NCBI GenBank assembly: GCA_016195325.1
Contig: JACPZX010000017.1
Location: 41,196 to 105,195, forward strand
DNA: 64,000 bases
Reading direction: 5' to 3'
Source: Acidobacteriota bacterium
GTDB taxonomy: Bacteria; Acidobacteriota; Polarisedimenticolia; JACPZX01
Shown here: in pieces, positions 1-7,907 of the stretch
Numbering within the stretch: position 1 is the stretch's first letter
Layout: the number at the start of each line of letters is the position of its first letter
Translations under genes and position numbers: made by a program
Notes under the pieces: generated by a model
Seen by the model: only the letters and a program-made list of their open reading frames with translations
Told to the model about the DNA's origin: nothing
Database searches by the model: none

Positions 1-259
1 TGGCAGTGGCGGGAGCCACCACCAGGAGCCGGCACTCGCGCGCCAGGGAGATGTGCCGGATCTCCGCCTCGTCGCCGTCGAAGAGGGAGAGGAGGACCTT
101 GTTCGCGGAGAGGGCCTGGAATGTCGTCGGCGTGACGAACCGGGTGGCCGCGCGCGTCATGGCGACGCGCACGACGCACCCGCGCTTCCGGAGTCCCCGG
201 ACGATCTCGCCGGCCTTGTAGGCGGCGATCCCTCCGGTGACGCCGACGACGACGTTCAC
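1..259 (-). CDS. coaBC: CoaBC, phosphopantothenoylcysteine decarboxylase/synthetase (N-terminal fragment, cut by window edge)
   Basis: Only the first ~86 residues lie in the window. The N-terminus starts VNVVVGVTGGIAAYKAGEIV, the flavin-binding start of the CoaC (decarboxylase) half, followed by a stretch with TRAATRFVTPTTFQALS and LLVVAPATA, both typical of the HFCD flavoprotein family. CoaBC conjugates cysteine to 4'-phosphopantothenate and decarboxylates the product on the way to coenzyme A, in the cytosol. The GTG start (259-257) overlaps the rpoZ stop by 4 nt (GTGA), so translation is probably coupled. gmk-rpoZ-coaBC is a common bacterial gene order, which supports the call. The synthetase (CoaB) half must lie beyond position 1. 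Confidence 0.9.
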   Translation of the reverse strand, partial: MNVVVGVTGGIAAYKAGEIVRGLRKRGCVVRVAMTRAATRFVTPTTFQALSANKVLLSLFDGDEAEIRHISLARECRLLVVAPATA

Positions 260-519
260 TCGGTGGCCTGGGCTACCTCGGCCTTGGGCTCTTCGGGGGC
301 CGGGGCCATCGCGGCTTCCGCGGCGGCCTTGATCTCCTCCTCGGTCATCTCGCGGACGAACCCGGCGAGAACCTCTTCCTGGGCCACCGTCGCGTACTTG
401 CGCGATCTCGACGTCACCCGCTGCTTCGCCCCCTTCTGGAGCTGCATGCAGCGCAGCGAGGCGACGGTCACGAACTTGAACTTGCTCTCGAGATCGTCGG
501 GGTACTGGATGTGCCTCAT
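256..519 (-). CDS. rpoZ: DNA-directed RNA polymerase omega subunit
   Basis: An 87-residue protein with an omega-like core: an early segment with ESKFKFVTVASLRCMQL, then basic residues AKQRVTSRSRKYATVAQEEV that match the conserved K/R-rich helix contacting beta-prime. The C-terminal ~35 residues are an Ala/Glu/Pro-rich tail. Omega helps fold and recruit the beta-prime subunit. I chose the ATG at 519 because AGGAGG lies just upstream (about 528-533) and the protein then has the normal omega length; an open frame extends further upstream to 783 but that part is the antisense of gmk. It sits between gmk and coaBC and overlaps coaBC by 4 nt. Confidence 0.9.
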   Translation of the reverse strand: MRHIQYPDDLESKFKFVTVASLRCMQLQKGAKQRVTSRSRKYATVAQEEVLAGFVREMTEEEIKAAAEAAMAPAPEEPKAEVAQATE

Positions 520-562
520 GCGGGTTGAGCCTCCTTCGTCCTGTGTTGTCGTCCCGCGCCGG

Positions 563-1201
563 TCAGGGCGTGGGTGCGGTGCGCGCCGCCTCGAATCCTG
601 CGACGATGTCACGGACCTGCTCGGTCGCCCGATCGCGCCCGAGCCTCCGGGCGCGGATGATCGCCTGGAGATCGCGAAGGGCGCGCTCGAGAGAGTCGTT
701 GACCAGGCAGTAATCATAGAGCGTCCAGGCGGCGACTTCCTTGCGCGCGGCCTCGATCCGCTTCGCCATCTGATCTGGGTCATCCTGGGCGCGGCCCGCG
801 AGGCGCTCCCTCAGCACCTGGACCCCCGGCGGCAGGACGAAGACCAGGAGCGCCTCGGGGCGGAGCCGCTTGATGCTCGCCGCCCCCTGGGTGTCGACGT
901 CGAGCAGGACGTCCTCGCCCCGCGAGATCGGCCCGTCGACCTCGTCGACCGACGTGCCGTAGCGGCGGGAGTAGACGTCGGCCCACTCGAGGAACTGCCC
1001 TTCTGAGATCATCCCGTCGAACCGCGCGCGATCTACGAAGTGGTAGTCGACCCCCTCCGCCTCCCCGGGCCTCGGCCTGCGGGTCGTGTGCGACACGGAG
1101 AAGTGGACCCCCTGCACCTCGGAGAGCAGGCGGCGGATGAGCGTCGTCTTGCCCGCCCCCGACGGGGCGGAGACCACGAAGATGTCGCCTCTTGTCGGCA
1201 C
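563..1201 (-). CDS. gmk: Guanylate kinase
   Basis: 212 residues, the usual length. It phosphorylates GMP to GDP with ATP in the cytosol. The P-loop SAPSGAGKTTL lies at residues 11-21; next come the GMP-binding VSHTTRRPRPGE segment (about 37-48) and the YHFV/FLEWA motifs, and then the LDVDTQGA strand. All key elements are present. The start lies 9 nt after the end of yicC, and rpoZ follows 43 nt downstream, so yicC-gmk-rpoZ-coaBC is probably one operon. Confidence 0.96.
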   Translation of the reverse strand: MPTRGDIFVVSAPSGAGKTTLIRRLLSEVQGVHFSVSHTTRRPRPGEAEGVDYHFVDRARFDGMISEGQFLEWADVYSRRYGTSVDEVDGPISRGEDVLLDVDTQGAASIKRLRPEALLVFVLPPGVQVLRERLAGRAQDDPDQMAKRIEAARKEVAAWTLYDYCLVNDSLERALRDLQAIIRARRLGRDRATEQVRDIVAGFEAARTAPTP

Positions 1202-1210
1202 GCGTCCGTC

Positions 1211-2092
1211 CTATTCGATGTTCTGGGCCTGTTCGCGGATCTTCTCGACCTCGGCCTTGATGGCCAGCGTGTCGCGGCTGACGCCGAGGTCCTCGGTCTT
1301 GGAGTTGATCGTGTTCGCCTCGCGGTGCATTTCCTGAAGCAGAAAATCGAGCTTCTTGCCCGCGGGCTCCTTCGAATCTCGCAGGGTGACGAGCGCCTCG
1401 TCGACGTGGCCGGCGAGCCTGACGAGCTCCTCCGTCACGTCGGTGCGGCTCGCGAGCAGCGCGACCTCCTGCGCCAGCCTCATCGGATCGATCGTGACGC
1501 CGTGGACGAGCTCCTCGACCCTGGCCCGCAGCCTCACCGCGGTCCTCTTCGGGAGCCCCTTCGCGCGGCGATCGATCGCGTCGCGATGCTTCCGGATGCG
1601 CCTCAGGCGCTCCACGATGTCGGTCGAGAGCCGCTTCCCTTCGGCGGCGCGCGCCTGCTGGAGGGCCGCGATCGCGCGATCGAACGCCCCCTCGATCCCC
1701 TTCTGGTCCTCGGGGCTCACCGCTCCGTTCGCCGAACGGACGCTCACGGCCCCCGGGAGGGTGAGAATCGACTCGAGCCGGACCGACCCGGGGATCCCGT
1801 GCCGCTCCGAGATCTCCGCGGCGGCCTTCAGGTAGGCTCCCACCAGCGCGTGGTTGATCTCGACCGGCGGGATCTCCTCGGGGCCCGTCACGTTGACCGT
1901 CGCGTCGACGCGCCCGCGCGTCACCGAGGCCGAGAGCCTCAGCCGCAGCGGATCCTCGAGCGCCGCGAGACGGGCTGGAACCTTCACGCGCACCTCCGCG
2001 TGCCGGTGGTTCACGCTCCGAATCTCGACGCCGATGAGGCGCGATCCGACTCTGCCTTCGGCCCGGCCGAAGCCGGTCATGCTTCGAATCAT
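1211..2092 (-). CDS. yicC: YicC-family endoribonuclease
   Basis: 293 residues beginning MIRSMTGFGRAEG, the signature N-terminus of the YicC family, with the DUF1732-type C-terminus ending in a segment with EMHREANTINSKTEDLG and a final ...VEKIREQAQNIE. YicC-like proteins are RNases that act in small-RNA and mRNA turnover. The position directly ahead of gmk is the conserved one for this family. The protein looks complete. It is the first gene of the operon running toward coaBC. Confidence 0.93.
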   Translation of the reverse strand: MIRSMTGFGRAEGRVGSRLIGVEIRSVNHRHAEVRVKVPARLAALEDPLRLRLSASVTRGRVDATVNVTGPEEIPPVEINHALVGAYLKAAAEISERHGIPGSVRLESILTLPGAVSVRSANGAVSPEDQKGIEGAFDRAIAALQQARAAEGKRLSTDIVERLRRIRKHRDAIDRRAKGLPKRTAVRLRARVEELVHGVTIDPMRLAQEVALLASRTDVTEELVRLAGHVDEALVTLRDSKEPAGKKLDFLLQEMHREANTINSKTEDLGVSRDTLAIKAEVEKIREQAQNIE

Positions 2093-2200
2093 GGGTGTAT
2101 CGATGTCCTGGAGGATTGGGGGCCCTCGTCCGGGCCGTCCGCGACGGAACGGCCATTATGTCCGGACGCCGCCCTCGATTCAAGGCGCACGCCGGAGAGG

Positions 2201-3325
2201 TCAGCGGCGGGCGGGAAGGAGGCCCTGGAAGTCCTCCGGGGTCATCCGCGGTGCGGCGGCGAGCGCGAGATTCTCCTCGACGTGCCGCCGGGACTTCATC
2301 CCCACGAGCGCCGTGGCGATCCCCGGCGCCGAGCGCACCCACTGGATCGCCTTCTGCGCGAGGGACTTCCCTCCCGGGATCGCCTCGGAAAGCTGCGCGG
2401 GCATCCGGCGGATGAGGTGCCCCTGGAGGATCGAGGCGCTGGCCATCACGATCAGGTCCGCCGCGCGGGCCGCCTCGAGGAGCGGGACAGCGCCGGACGC
2501 CGACGTCTGCGTCGCCTTCAACAGGGCCTCCGGCATGGCGAGGTTGAGCGGAAGCTGAACGGCGGCGAAATGGTGCGTGCGGCATCCCGCCGCCGTCGCG
2601 GCGCGCCCCGCCGCGGCGAGGACGTCGGCCAGAGAGAGGTGGCCCGGATCCGACGGCGCGGCCCGATACCCGTCCCAGGTCGCCGTGCCGTACATCTGGA
2701 GCTTTCCGTGCGCGATTTTTCTCTCGAGAACCGTGAACGCCGCGTCGAGGCGCGCGAGGAACTGGGGCCGGCCCATGGCTCCCACCTGCGTCTCCGGGTT
2801 GTGGATGTAGTAGATGTCGATCGTCTCGAGGCCGAGGTTGGTCCGGCTCGTCTCGAACTGGTGATCGATGTACTCCGGCGCCATGCAGTGGCAGTCCGCG
2901 ACGATGTCGTCGGCGCGCGCGATCCCGGGCTGGATGAACGTCCGGCTCACCCACTCCGCGGGATCCTGCGGCCACGCCCCGTCGAAGGAAATGAAGCCGC
3001 CCTTCGTGGCGACGACGAACTCGTCGCGCGCGATCTTCTTCTCGCCCACCAGGGCGGCCAGGGCGCCGCCGAGCGCCCTCTCGCTGCGCTGGAACCGGTA
3101 GTTGATCGCGCTGTCGAGGACGTTGCACCCCGCGAGGAGCGCGGCGCGCGCCGCCTCGTCGTACGCGGCGTCGTCCCGGTCGTCCGGCTCACCCAGGTAG
3201 GTCCCCATCCCGATGGACGAGAGCCAGATCCCGCGGTGCTGCGTGAAGTGATCGCCGGCCGCGGTCCGGGCGAAGCGGGTCCGATAGCGCGCGGTCCCCT
3301 CCGTGGTCGCTCGCCCTGCGATCAT
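2201..3325 (-). CDS. Aldo/keto reductase
   Basis: 374 residues with the aldo/keto reductase TIM-barrel pattern: GMGTYLGEP near residue 39, the active-site Asp and Tyr in LDSAINYRFQRSE, the catalytic Lys in VVATKGGF, and the His in IYYIHNPETQ. Substrate cannot be deduced; the family reduces aldehydes or ketones with NAD(P)H. It stands alone, convergent with nothing and divergent from the DUF2231 gene. A -10-like TAAGAT lies only 6 nt before the ATG, suggesting a leaderless message. Confidence 0.85.
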   Translation of the reverse strand: MIAGRATTEGTARYRTRFARTAAGDHFTQHRGIWLSSIGMGTYLGEPDDRDDAAYDEAARAALLAGCNVLDSAINYRFQRSERALGGALAALVGEKKIARDEFVVATKGGFISFDGAWPQDPAEWVSRTFIQPGIARADDIVADCHCMAPEYIDHQFETSRTNLGLETIDIYYIHNPETQVGAMGRPQFLARLDAAFTVLERKIAHGKLQMYGTATWDGYRAAPSDPGHLSLADVLAAAGRAATAAGCRTHHFAAVQLPLNLAMPEALLKATQTSASGAVPLLEAARAADLIVMASASILQGHLIRRMPAQLSEAIPGGKSLAQKAIQWVRSAPGIATALVGMKSRRHVEENLALAAAPRMTPEDFQGLLPARR

Positions 3326-3331
3326 CCCGAC

Positions 3332-3360
3332 ATCTTACCTTCGGGACTCCGCGCGGTCGA
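3332..3360 (-). promoter_or_regulatory. Probable promoter of the aldo/keto reductase gene
   Basis: TCGACC (3360-3355), 17-nt spacer, TAAGAT (3337-3332) on the minus strand, 6 nt before the ATG at 3325. A plus-strand TAGAAT box (3374-3379) for the divergent gene lies next to it. Confidence 0.4.
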
Positions 3361-3388
3361 TCCCGGGGTTCGCTAGAATGACCACCGC

Positions 3389-3859
3389 ATGGAGATTCCG
3401 GCCCACCCCATCATCGTCCACTTCCCGATCGCGCTCCTGATCCTGGGCCTCTTCCTGGACCTCGCGGCGCTCCTGATGAAGCGAGAGTGGCTCTCCCGCG
3501 CCGCGCTCGTCCTCCTCGTCGTGGGGACGCTCGCGAGCGTCGCCGCCGTGCGGAGCGGCTCGGCGCAGGCGATGGAGATCGCGCGGCCTCCGGCGCTCGA
3601 CGCGGCGATCGAGGAGCACGCCGAGTCGGGGAAGCTCACGATGTTCTTCTTCCTCGCGCTCGCCGGCGCGCGCGGCGCCCTCGCGCGCTTCCGGAAGCTC
3701 ACCCCCGCCCTCCACTGGGTGACCTTCGCCGCGTGGATCGTCGGCGCGCTTCTTCTCGCGAGGGCCGGGTACTTCGGCGGGATGCTCGTGTACCGGCACG
3801 GGGCCGGCGTGACGGCGGCCCCGGCTGCGCCCGGCGGCCCCGCGGCCGGGCGCGACTGA
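3389..3859 (+). CDS. DUF2231-type membrane protein
   Basis: 156 residues with four hydrophobic segments (about 8-30, 37-56, 85-100, 110-130) and the opening EIPAHPIIVHFPIALLILG, which matches the HP-hVHFP signature of DUF2231 proteins. These are small inner-membrane proteins of unclear function, often near cytochromes or redox proteins. The C-terminal tail is Ala/Gly/Pro-rich. It is followed after 4 nt by a winged-helix membrane protein, so the two are likely co-transcribed. No Shine-Dalgarno is evident; a TAGAAT box lies 9 nt before the ATG. Confidence 0.75.
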   Translation: MEIPAHPIIVHFPIALLILGLFLDLAALLMKREWLSRAALVLLVVGTLASVAAVRSGSAQAMEIARPPALDAAIEEHAESGKLTMFFFLALAGARGALARFRKLTPALHWVTFAAWIVGALLLARAGYFGGMLVYRHGAGVTAAPAAPGGPAAGRD

Positions 3860-3863
3860 GACG

Positions 3864-5255
3864 ATGGAAACACCTCCCCCGCCGCCGACCCGATTCCGTT
3901 TCGGCGCCTTCACGCTCTCGCCGTCGCAACGCACGCTTTCGCGCGACGGCGCCGAGATCCCGCTCATCCCGCGGTACTTCGATCTCCTCGTCCTGCTCGT
4001 CGCCCGCCGAGGCGCGGCGGTGTCCCGCGACGCGATCCTCGACGCCGCCTGGAGCGACGTCGTCGTCTCCGACGGGGCGCTGAGCCAGGCGATCCGCACC
4101 CTGCGCCGCGCGCTCGGAGACGATCCGCGCGAGCCGGCGTTCATCCGCACGCTTCCGCGACACGGGTACCGCTTCGTCCATCCGGACGTCGTGGAAGAGG
4201 CCGAGACGGGGCCCGCTCCCCGCGTCCCGGCCCGGGCGGCTCCCGCCGCGGAGACGGATCCGTTCGCCCCCGAGCTCCAGCGCCTTCTCGCCCCGACGGC
4301 CTCGACGCGCGCGGAGAGAGAGCAGGAACAGCGCGCCGCGGCGGAGGCGCTCCACTCCCTCGGCACGGCCGAAGCGCTTCGCCGGCTCGACGCCATGCGC
4401 GGCGGTCCCGGAGGTCGCGCCCTGCTTCGCGACGCGAGATGGGACGTCGTCGGCGCGGGCGCCGTGCCGATCCTCGGTTCTCCGGCGGCCGGGCGGACGA
4501 TTCTCGCCCTGGTCGGGATGCGGCTCGGCCGCGCCGCCCGTCTCGCCTCGGCCCGATGGGGCGCGGCGGCGGGAGGAGGCGCCGCGTCGGGGCTCGTCGC
4601 GGGGCTGGGTGGGGCGGCGGCGATGAGGTTTTCCCCGGACTCGACCGCTTCCCAGGCCCTCCCGGTGACCCTCGCGCTCGTCGGCGCGATCGTCGGAGGT
4701 CTCGGCGCCGCGGGGGTGGGAGCCGGGCTCGCGGTCGCCGAGGCGGTCGCGCGATCGTTTCGCGGCGCCGCGCTCGCCGCGTTCGGCGCGCTCGGCGGCG
4801 GCGCCGTCGGGTTCGGCGCTCACCTCATCGGCCGCGCGACGCTCGAGGGGCTGTTCGGGCACGACCTCGCCGCCACGGGGGGGGGATTCGAGGGTCTCGT
4901 CATCGGCGGCGCGGCGGGGCTCGGCTACGCGATCTCGACGCCCCGGCCCGGAGGGGGCGGGATGGCGACGCCGCGCGGCGCAGGCCGCCTGCGCGCCGCC
5001 GCGATCACCGGCGCGTGCTGCGCGCTCGGCGGCGTGGCGCTGACGCTGGCGGGAGGGCATCTCAGCGGGACGAGCCTCGACTTCATGGCGCGCTCCTTCG
5101 ACGGGTCGCAGGTCGGCATCGCCCCCCTCGCCCACCTCCTGGGCGAGCGCGACGTCGGGCCCTGGACGCGCACGGTCCTCGCCGTCTACGAGGGGTTCCT
5201 CTTCGGGGCCGGGCTGGTGCTGGGGCTCACGCGGCGTCCGAGGCTCCCCGAATAG
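3864..5255 (+). CDS. CadC/OmpR-type winged-helix DNA-binding protein with Gly/Ala-rich membrane domain
   Basis: 463 residues. Residues ~10-110 are a Trans_reg_C winged helix: FRFGAFTLSPSQRTLSRDG, LIPRYFDLLVLLV, and the recognition-helix and wing region with SDGALSQAIRTLRRALGDD ending in TLPRHGYRFVHP. Instead of the TPR or PD40 repeats usual behind such domains, a linker (about 110-190) leads into some 250 residues of Gly/Ala-rich hydrophobic segments, at least five possible membrane helices. A membrane-tethered regulator is therefore likely, signal unknown. Translation follows the DUF2231 gene after 4 nt, so that protein may be its partner. No phosphoacceptor receiver domain is present. Confidence 0.75.
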   Translation: METPPPPPTRFRFGAFTLSPSQRTLSRDGAEIPLIPRYFDLLVLLVARRGAAVSRDAILDAAWSDVVVSDGALSQAIRTLRRALGDDPREPAFIRTLPRHGYRFVHPDVVEEAETGPAPRVPARAAPAAETDPFAPELQRLLAPTASTRAEREQEQRAAAEALHSLGTAEALRRLDAMRGGPGGRALLRDARWDVVGAGAVPILGSPAAGRTILALVGMRLGRAARLASARWGAAAGGGAASGLVAGLGGAAAMRFSPDSTASQALPVTLALVGAIVGGLGAAGVGAGLAVAEAVARSFRGAALAAFGALGGGAVGFGAHLIGRATLEGLFGHDLAATGGGFEGLVIGGAAGLGYAISTPRPGGGGMATPRGAGRLRAAAITGACCALGGVALTLAGGHLSGTSLDFMARSFDGSQVGIAPLAHLLGERDVGPWTRTVLAVYEGFLFGAGLVLGLTRRPRLPE

Positions 5256-5330
5256 GGTGATGACCCGGAAATCACGCCTTCCTCATCATTCGCTCAGGTC
5301 TTTCGTCGGGGCTCGCGCCATGATCCCCGC

Positions 5331-5606
5331 ATGATGAAGCAGCCGACCGCCTGGATTCCCCCGGCCATGTCTCTCGCCGCCCTCGCCATCGTGCTCGGTC
5401 ACGTGGCCATGTTCGGCATCGTCCACGAGGCCGATGAGTGCACCGCGGCCCATCTCTTCCAGATCCTCATGGCAGGTCAGGTCCCCGTCCTGGCGTTCTT
5501 CGCGCTCAAGTGGCTGTCCCGGGCGCCGGGCCAGGCGCTGCGGATGATGGCGATTCAGGCCGCCGCGGCGCTCGCCGCTTTCGCCGCCGTCTTCTTTCTC
5601 ACCTAG
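5331..5606 (+). CDS. Small membrane protein of unknown function
   Basis: 91 residues with three hydrophobic stretches (about 11-31, 43-61, 70-90) and no recognised family. A single Cys lies in HEADECTAAH between the first two segments. The ATG at 5331 is followed by a second ATG at 5334; either could be used. Codon choice (strong G/C in third position) agrees with a real gene. It lies between the winged-helix protein and an ankyrin lipoprotein, all on the plus strand. Confidence 0.6.
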   Translation: MMKQPTAWIPPAMSLAALAIVLGHVAMFGIVHEADECTAAHLFQILMAGQVPVLAFFALKWLSRAPGQALRMMAIQAAAALAAFAAVFFLT

Positions 5607-5690
5607 CGTCCCATCCACGGCCCCTCGAGGCGGGATCGAGCCAGGACGGCTGACCCGGACCGGGGCCCGAATCGAAGAGGAGCCCGCATC

Positions 5691-6377
5691 ATGAAAGGCC
5701 GCCTGACGCTCATCACCTGGATCGCCCTCGCGCTGCAAGTCACCGGATGCATTCCCCACCCCGCGACACCGCTCGCGATCGCCGCGAGGGGCGGCGACGT
5801 TCCGGAGGTGCGTCGCCTGCTGGCAGGCGGCGCCGCGCCGGACGGCCTCGACCCCGAGGGGTGGACGCCTCTCATGTGGGCGGCGCGCGCCGGGACCACG
5901 CACGCGATGGCCGCGCTGGTCGACGCGGGCGCCGCCGTCGATCGGCGCGATGGATGGATTCACGGATGGACGCCTCTCCTCCACGCGATCCACAAGGGGC
6001 AGATCGACGCCGTGCGCCTGCTTCTCGATCGGGGCGCCGACGTGAACGGCGCGTCCACCGACGGGCTGACGCCGCTGGTGGCCGCCGCCGCGGCATGCGA
6101 CTGCGACGCCGGGCGCGGCGCGGGCGACATGGACGCCATCTTCTTCCTGCTCCTGGAGAGAGGGGCGATTCAGCGCGCGGACGAGGATTCCGGGAGCCGC
6201 GCGCTGACGAACGCGGTCGCGGCGGGAAGGACATCGGTCGTGAAGGCCCTCCTCGAGAGGGCGCCGGAGCTGAGGATGCGCGCCGGGCTCGAAGGACGGA
6301 TCTCGCTTCTTCTCGCGAGGCTCCGCGGCAGGACCGAGATCGTCTCCCTGGTTCGGGAGCGGGGCGCGGGGAGGTGA
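5691..6377 (+). CDS. Ankyrin-repeat lipoprotein
   Basis: 228 residues. A short hydrophobic signal ends in a lipobox, VTGC, with the Cys at residue 20, so the protein should be lipid-anchored. From residue ~25 ankyrin repeats follow: PLAIAARGGDVPEVRRLLAG, TPLMWAARAGTTHAMAALVD, TPLLHAIHKGQIDAVRLLLD, a longer degenerate unit containing Cys-Asp-Cys-Asp, and a weaker final repeat. Ankyrin repeats bind proteins; the partner is unknown. GAGGAG lies about 10 nt before the ATG. The stop codon is inside a hairpin shared with the convergent DUF362 gene. Confidence 0.82.
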   Translation: MKGRLTLITWIALALQVTGCIPHPATPLAIAARGGDVPEVRRLLAGGAAPDGLDPEGWTPLMWAARAGTTHAMAALVDAGAAVDRRDGWIHGWTPLLHAIHKGQIDAVRLLLDRGADVNGASTDGLTPLVAAAAACDCDAGRGAGDMDAIFFLLLERGAIQRADEDSGSRALTNAVAAGRTSVVKALLERAPELRMRAGLEGRISLLLARLRGRTEIVSLVRERGAGR

Positions 6378-6393
6378 GCGCGGGCGGCGCTCA
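6375..6393. terminator. Bidirectional hairpin between convergent genes
   Basis: Perfect inverted repeat TGAGCGC (6375-6381), 5-nt loop GGGCG, GCGCTCA (6387-6393). The left arm holds the TGA stop of the ankyrin gene and the right arm, read on the minus strand, holds the TGA stop of the DUF362 gene. No T-run follows on either side, so a role in termination or mRNA end protection is a guess. Confidence 0.4.
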
Positions 6394-7851
6394 GGCCTCG
6401 AGCTCGATGTGCCCCTTCCACCCGGCCGACGGCTCGAAGGCGAGAGTCTCCGTCCGTTTCAGCGTGAAGAGGCGCTTCCACCTCTCGACGTTGACGCGGA
6501 GGTCGACGTCGGCCGCCGCGGCGAGCGACGGGTAGAAACCGTTGCCGACGGCGTAGTTGAGGACCGGCAGCTTGCGCTCGTCGAAGCCCATCAGCCGGCA
6601 GCAGACGAGGTCCGCCGCGAGCGGGTTGGTCGAGGCGACGAGGACGCCGCCGCGCTTCGGGCTCGGGTGCATGGGCCCCTCCCTCTCGCCGGCGACGATG
6701 CCGTCGATCAGCGCAAGGTAGCGGCGCTGGGGCTCCTCCCGCATCGCGCCGTCCCGATCCGCGAAAAAGAGCACGCGGTGCAGATCGTGAACGGTCCGCC
6801 AGATCGTGTCGTTGCCGTACCATGACCCTTCGAAGAAGGGATCGGGGAGTGGGACGAGCCGGCGCGTGTAGAGGATGCCGCGGTCGAGCGTCTTGTAGAG
6901 CCTCTTCGCGAGGTGACCGTCCGCGGCCTCCATCCGATCCCTCACCGTGGAGGAGAGACGCTTCCTCAGCGAGGGGGCGAGGTACTCGTCCCCTCCTTCC
7001 GCGACCGATCCGAACGAATGGTGCGGCAGCCAGTCCTTGGATCCGTTGATCCCGACGAGGTTCTTCATCGCGGCGGTGATCCCCGCCTTGCGATGCGTCT
7101 TGAGCTTCGGGAGATTGATCAGGACGTCGGCGTCGAGGACCGTCGCGGGGAAGAGGTAGGCGTTGCGATCGGGCCCGTGGCTCTTCGACATCGTCGTCGG
7201 GTCGTACTGCGTGACGCGGTACCGCGGGCTGCGCTCCCCGAGCCCGTCGAAGCGGCTGTGGGTCCCGAGCTCGATCTCCCGGTAACCCATCGGGTCTCCG
7301 TGATTCGGGATGCGGCTGTAGATGATCCCGTCGCGCTTCTCGGATCGCTCCTTCCGGAAATCGACCGCCCGGATGTCGAAGCGCGTCCGCTCGCGCGCCG
7401 CCTCGAGCACCGCGTCCACCCCCGACAGCCTGAGGCATGTCGGGAAGTCGGCGTACTGGAGCGGCGAATCGCCGATCGTCAGCTTTCCCTGGCCGCGCAG
7501 CGCGACGAGGACGTAGTCGAGGACCGCCCTGAGGATCGACCCGTGGGTGATGAGCGATTCCGTCGTCAGCCCGTCGCCGTGGAAGTGGCGCACGAGGTTC
7601 GGCTTGATGACGACGCGATCGCCGGGCCTCACCAGCTCGCCGAGGGGGTTCCACGACGCGGTCCCGTAGCGCCCGGCGTCGAAGCCGAGCTGGAAGAAGC
7701 TCTCCCGGACGGCGGGATAGATGCGGTTGTGGACGTCGAGGCGGGCCGGCCGCGGCGCGATCTCCGGGTACGCCTCGGGGGGATCGAACGGCGCCCGGCC
7801 GGGGTACGTGGCGTCGCCGACGTCGCAGATGGAAACGGGTGTCCTGCTCAA
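6391..7851 (-). CDS. DUF362 domain-containing protein
   Basis: 486 residues. The conserved DUF362 blocks are visible: VVIKPNLVRHFHGDGLTTE (around 95-115), INLPKLKTHRKAGITAAMKN followed by LVGINGSKDWLPHH (about 240-275), and the C-terminal DLVCCRLMGFDERKLPVL. No ferredoxin-type CxxCxxC cluster is present, unlike many family members. The biochemical role of the family is not settled. The start is a TTG at 7851, with GGAGA about 10 nt upstream. A near-consensus promoter stands in front of it, so it is transcribed on its own and is convergent with the ankyrin gene. Confidence 0.8.
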   Translation of the reverse strand: MSRTPVSICDVGDATYPGRAPFDPPEAYPEIAPRPARLDVHNRIYPAVRESFFQLGFDAGRYGTASWNPLGELVRPGDRVVIKPNLVRHFHGDGLTTESLITHGSILRAVLDYVLVALRGQGKLTIGDSPLQYADFPTCLRLSGVDAVLEAARERTRFDIRAVDFRKERSEKRDGIIYSRIPNHGDPMGYREIELGTHSRFDGLGERSPRYRVTQYDPTTMSKSHGPDRNAYLFPATVLDADVLINLPKLKTHRKAGITAAMKNLVGINGSKDWLPHHSFGSVAEGGDEYLAPSLRKRLSSTVRDRMEAADGHLAKRLYKTLDRGILYTRRLVPLPDPFFEGSWYGNDTIWRTVHDLHRVLFFADRDGAMREEPQRRYLALIDGIVAGEREGPMHPSPKRGGVLVASTNPLAADLVCCRLMGFDERKLPVLNYAVGNGFYPSLAAAADVDLRVNVERWKRLFTLKRTETLAFEPSAGWKGHIELEA

Positions 7852-7878
7852 ACTTCTCGATCTCCGATGGTTCGGCGA

Positions 7879-7907
7879 AATCTAGCGACCGCCCCGGGAA
7901 GTGTCAA
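7879..7907 (-). promoter_or_regulatory. Near-consensus promoter of the DUF362 gene
   Basis: TTGACA (7907-7902), exactly 17 nt, TAGATT (7884-7879), read on the minus strand; start codon at 7851. The -35 box overlaps the end of lpxB. Confidence 0.65.

Noticed and set aside
1040-3376. Very long open frame on the plus strand opposite yicC and the aldo/keto reductase
   Set aside because: It is antisense to well-recognised genes, is Arg/Asp/Pro-rich with no family motifs, and long spurious frames are expected in DNA this GC-rich. The same holds for similar frames at 11116-13116, 16041-18224 and 44202-46118.
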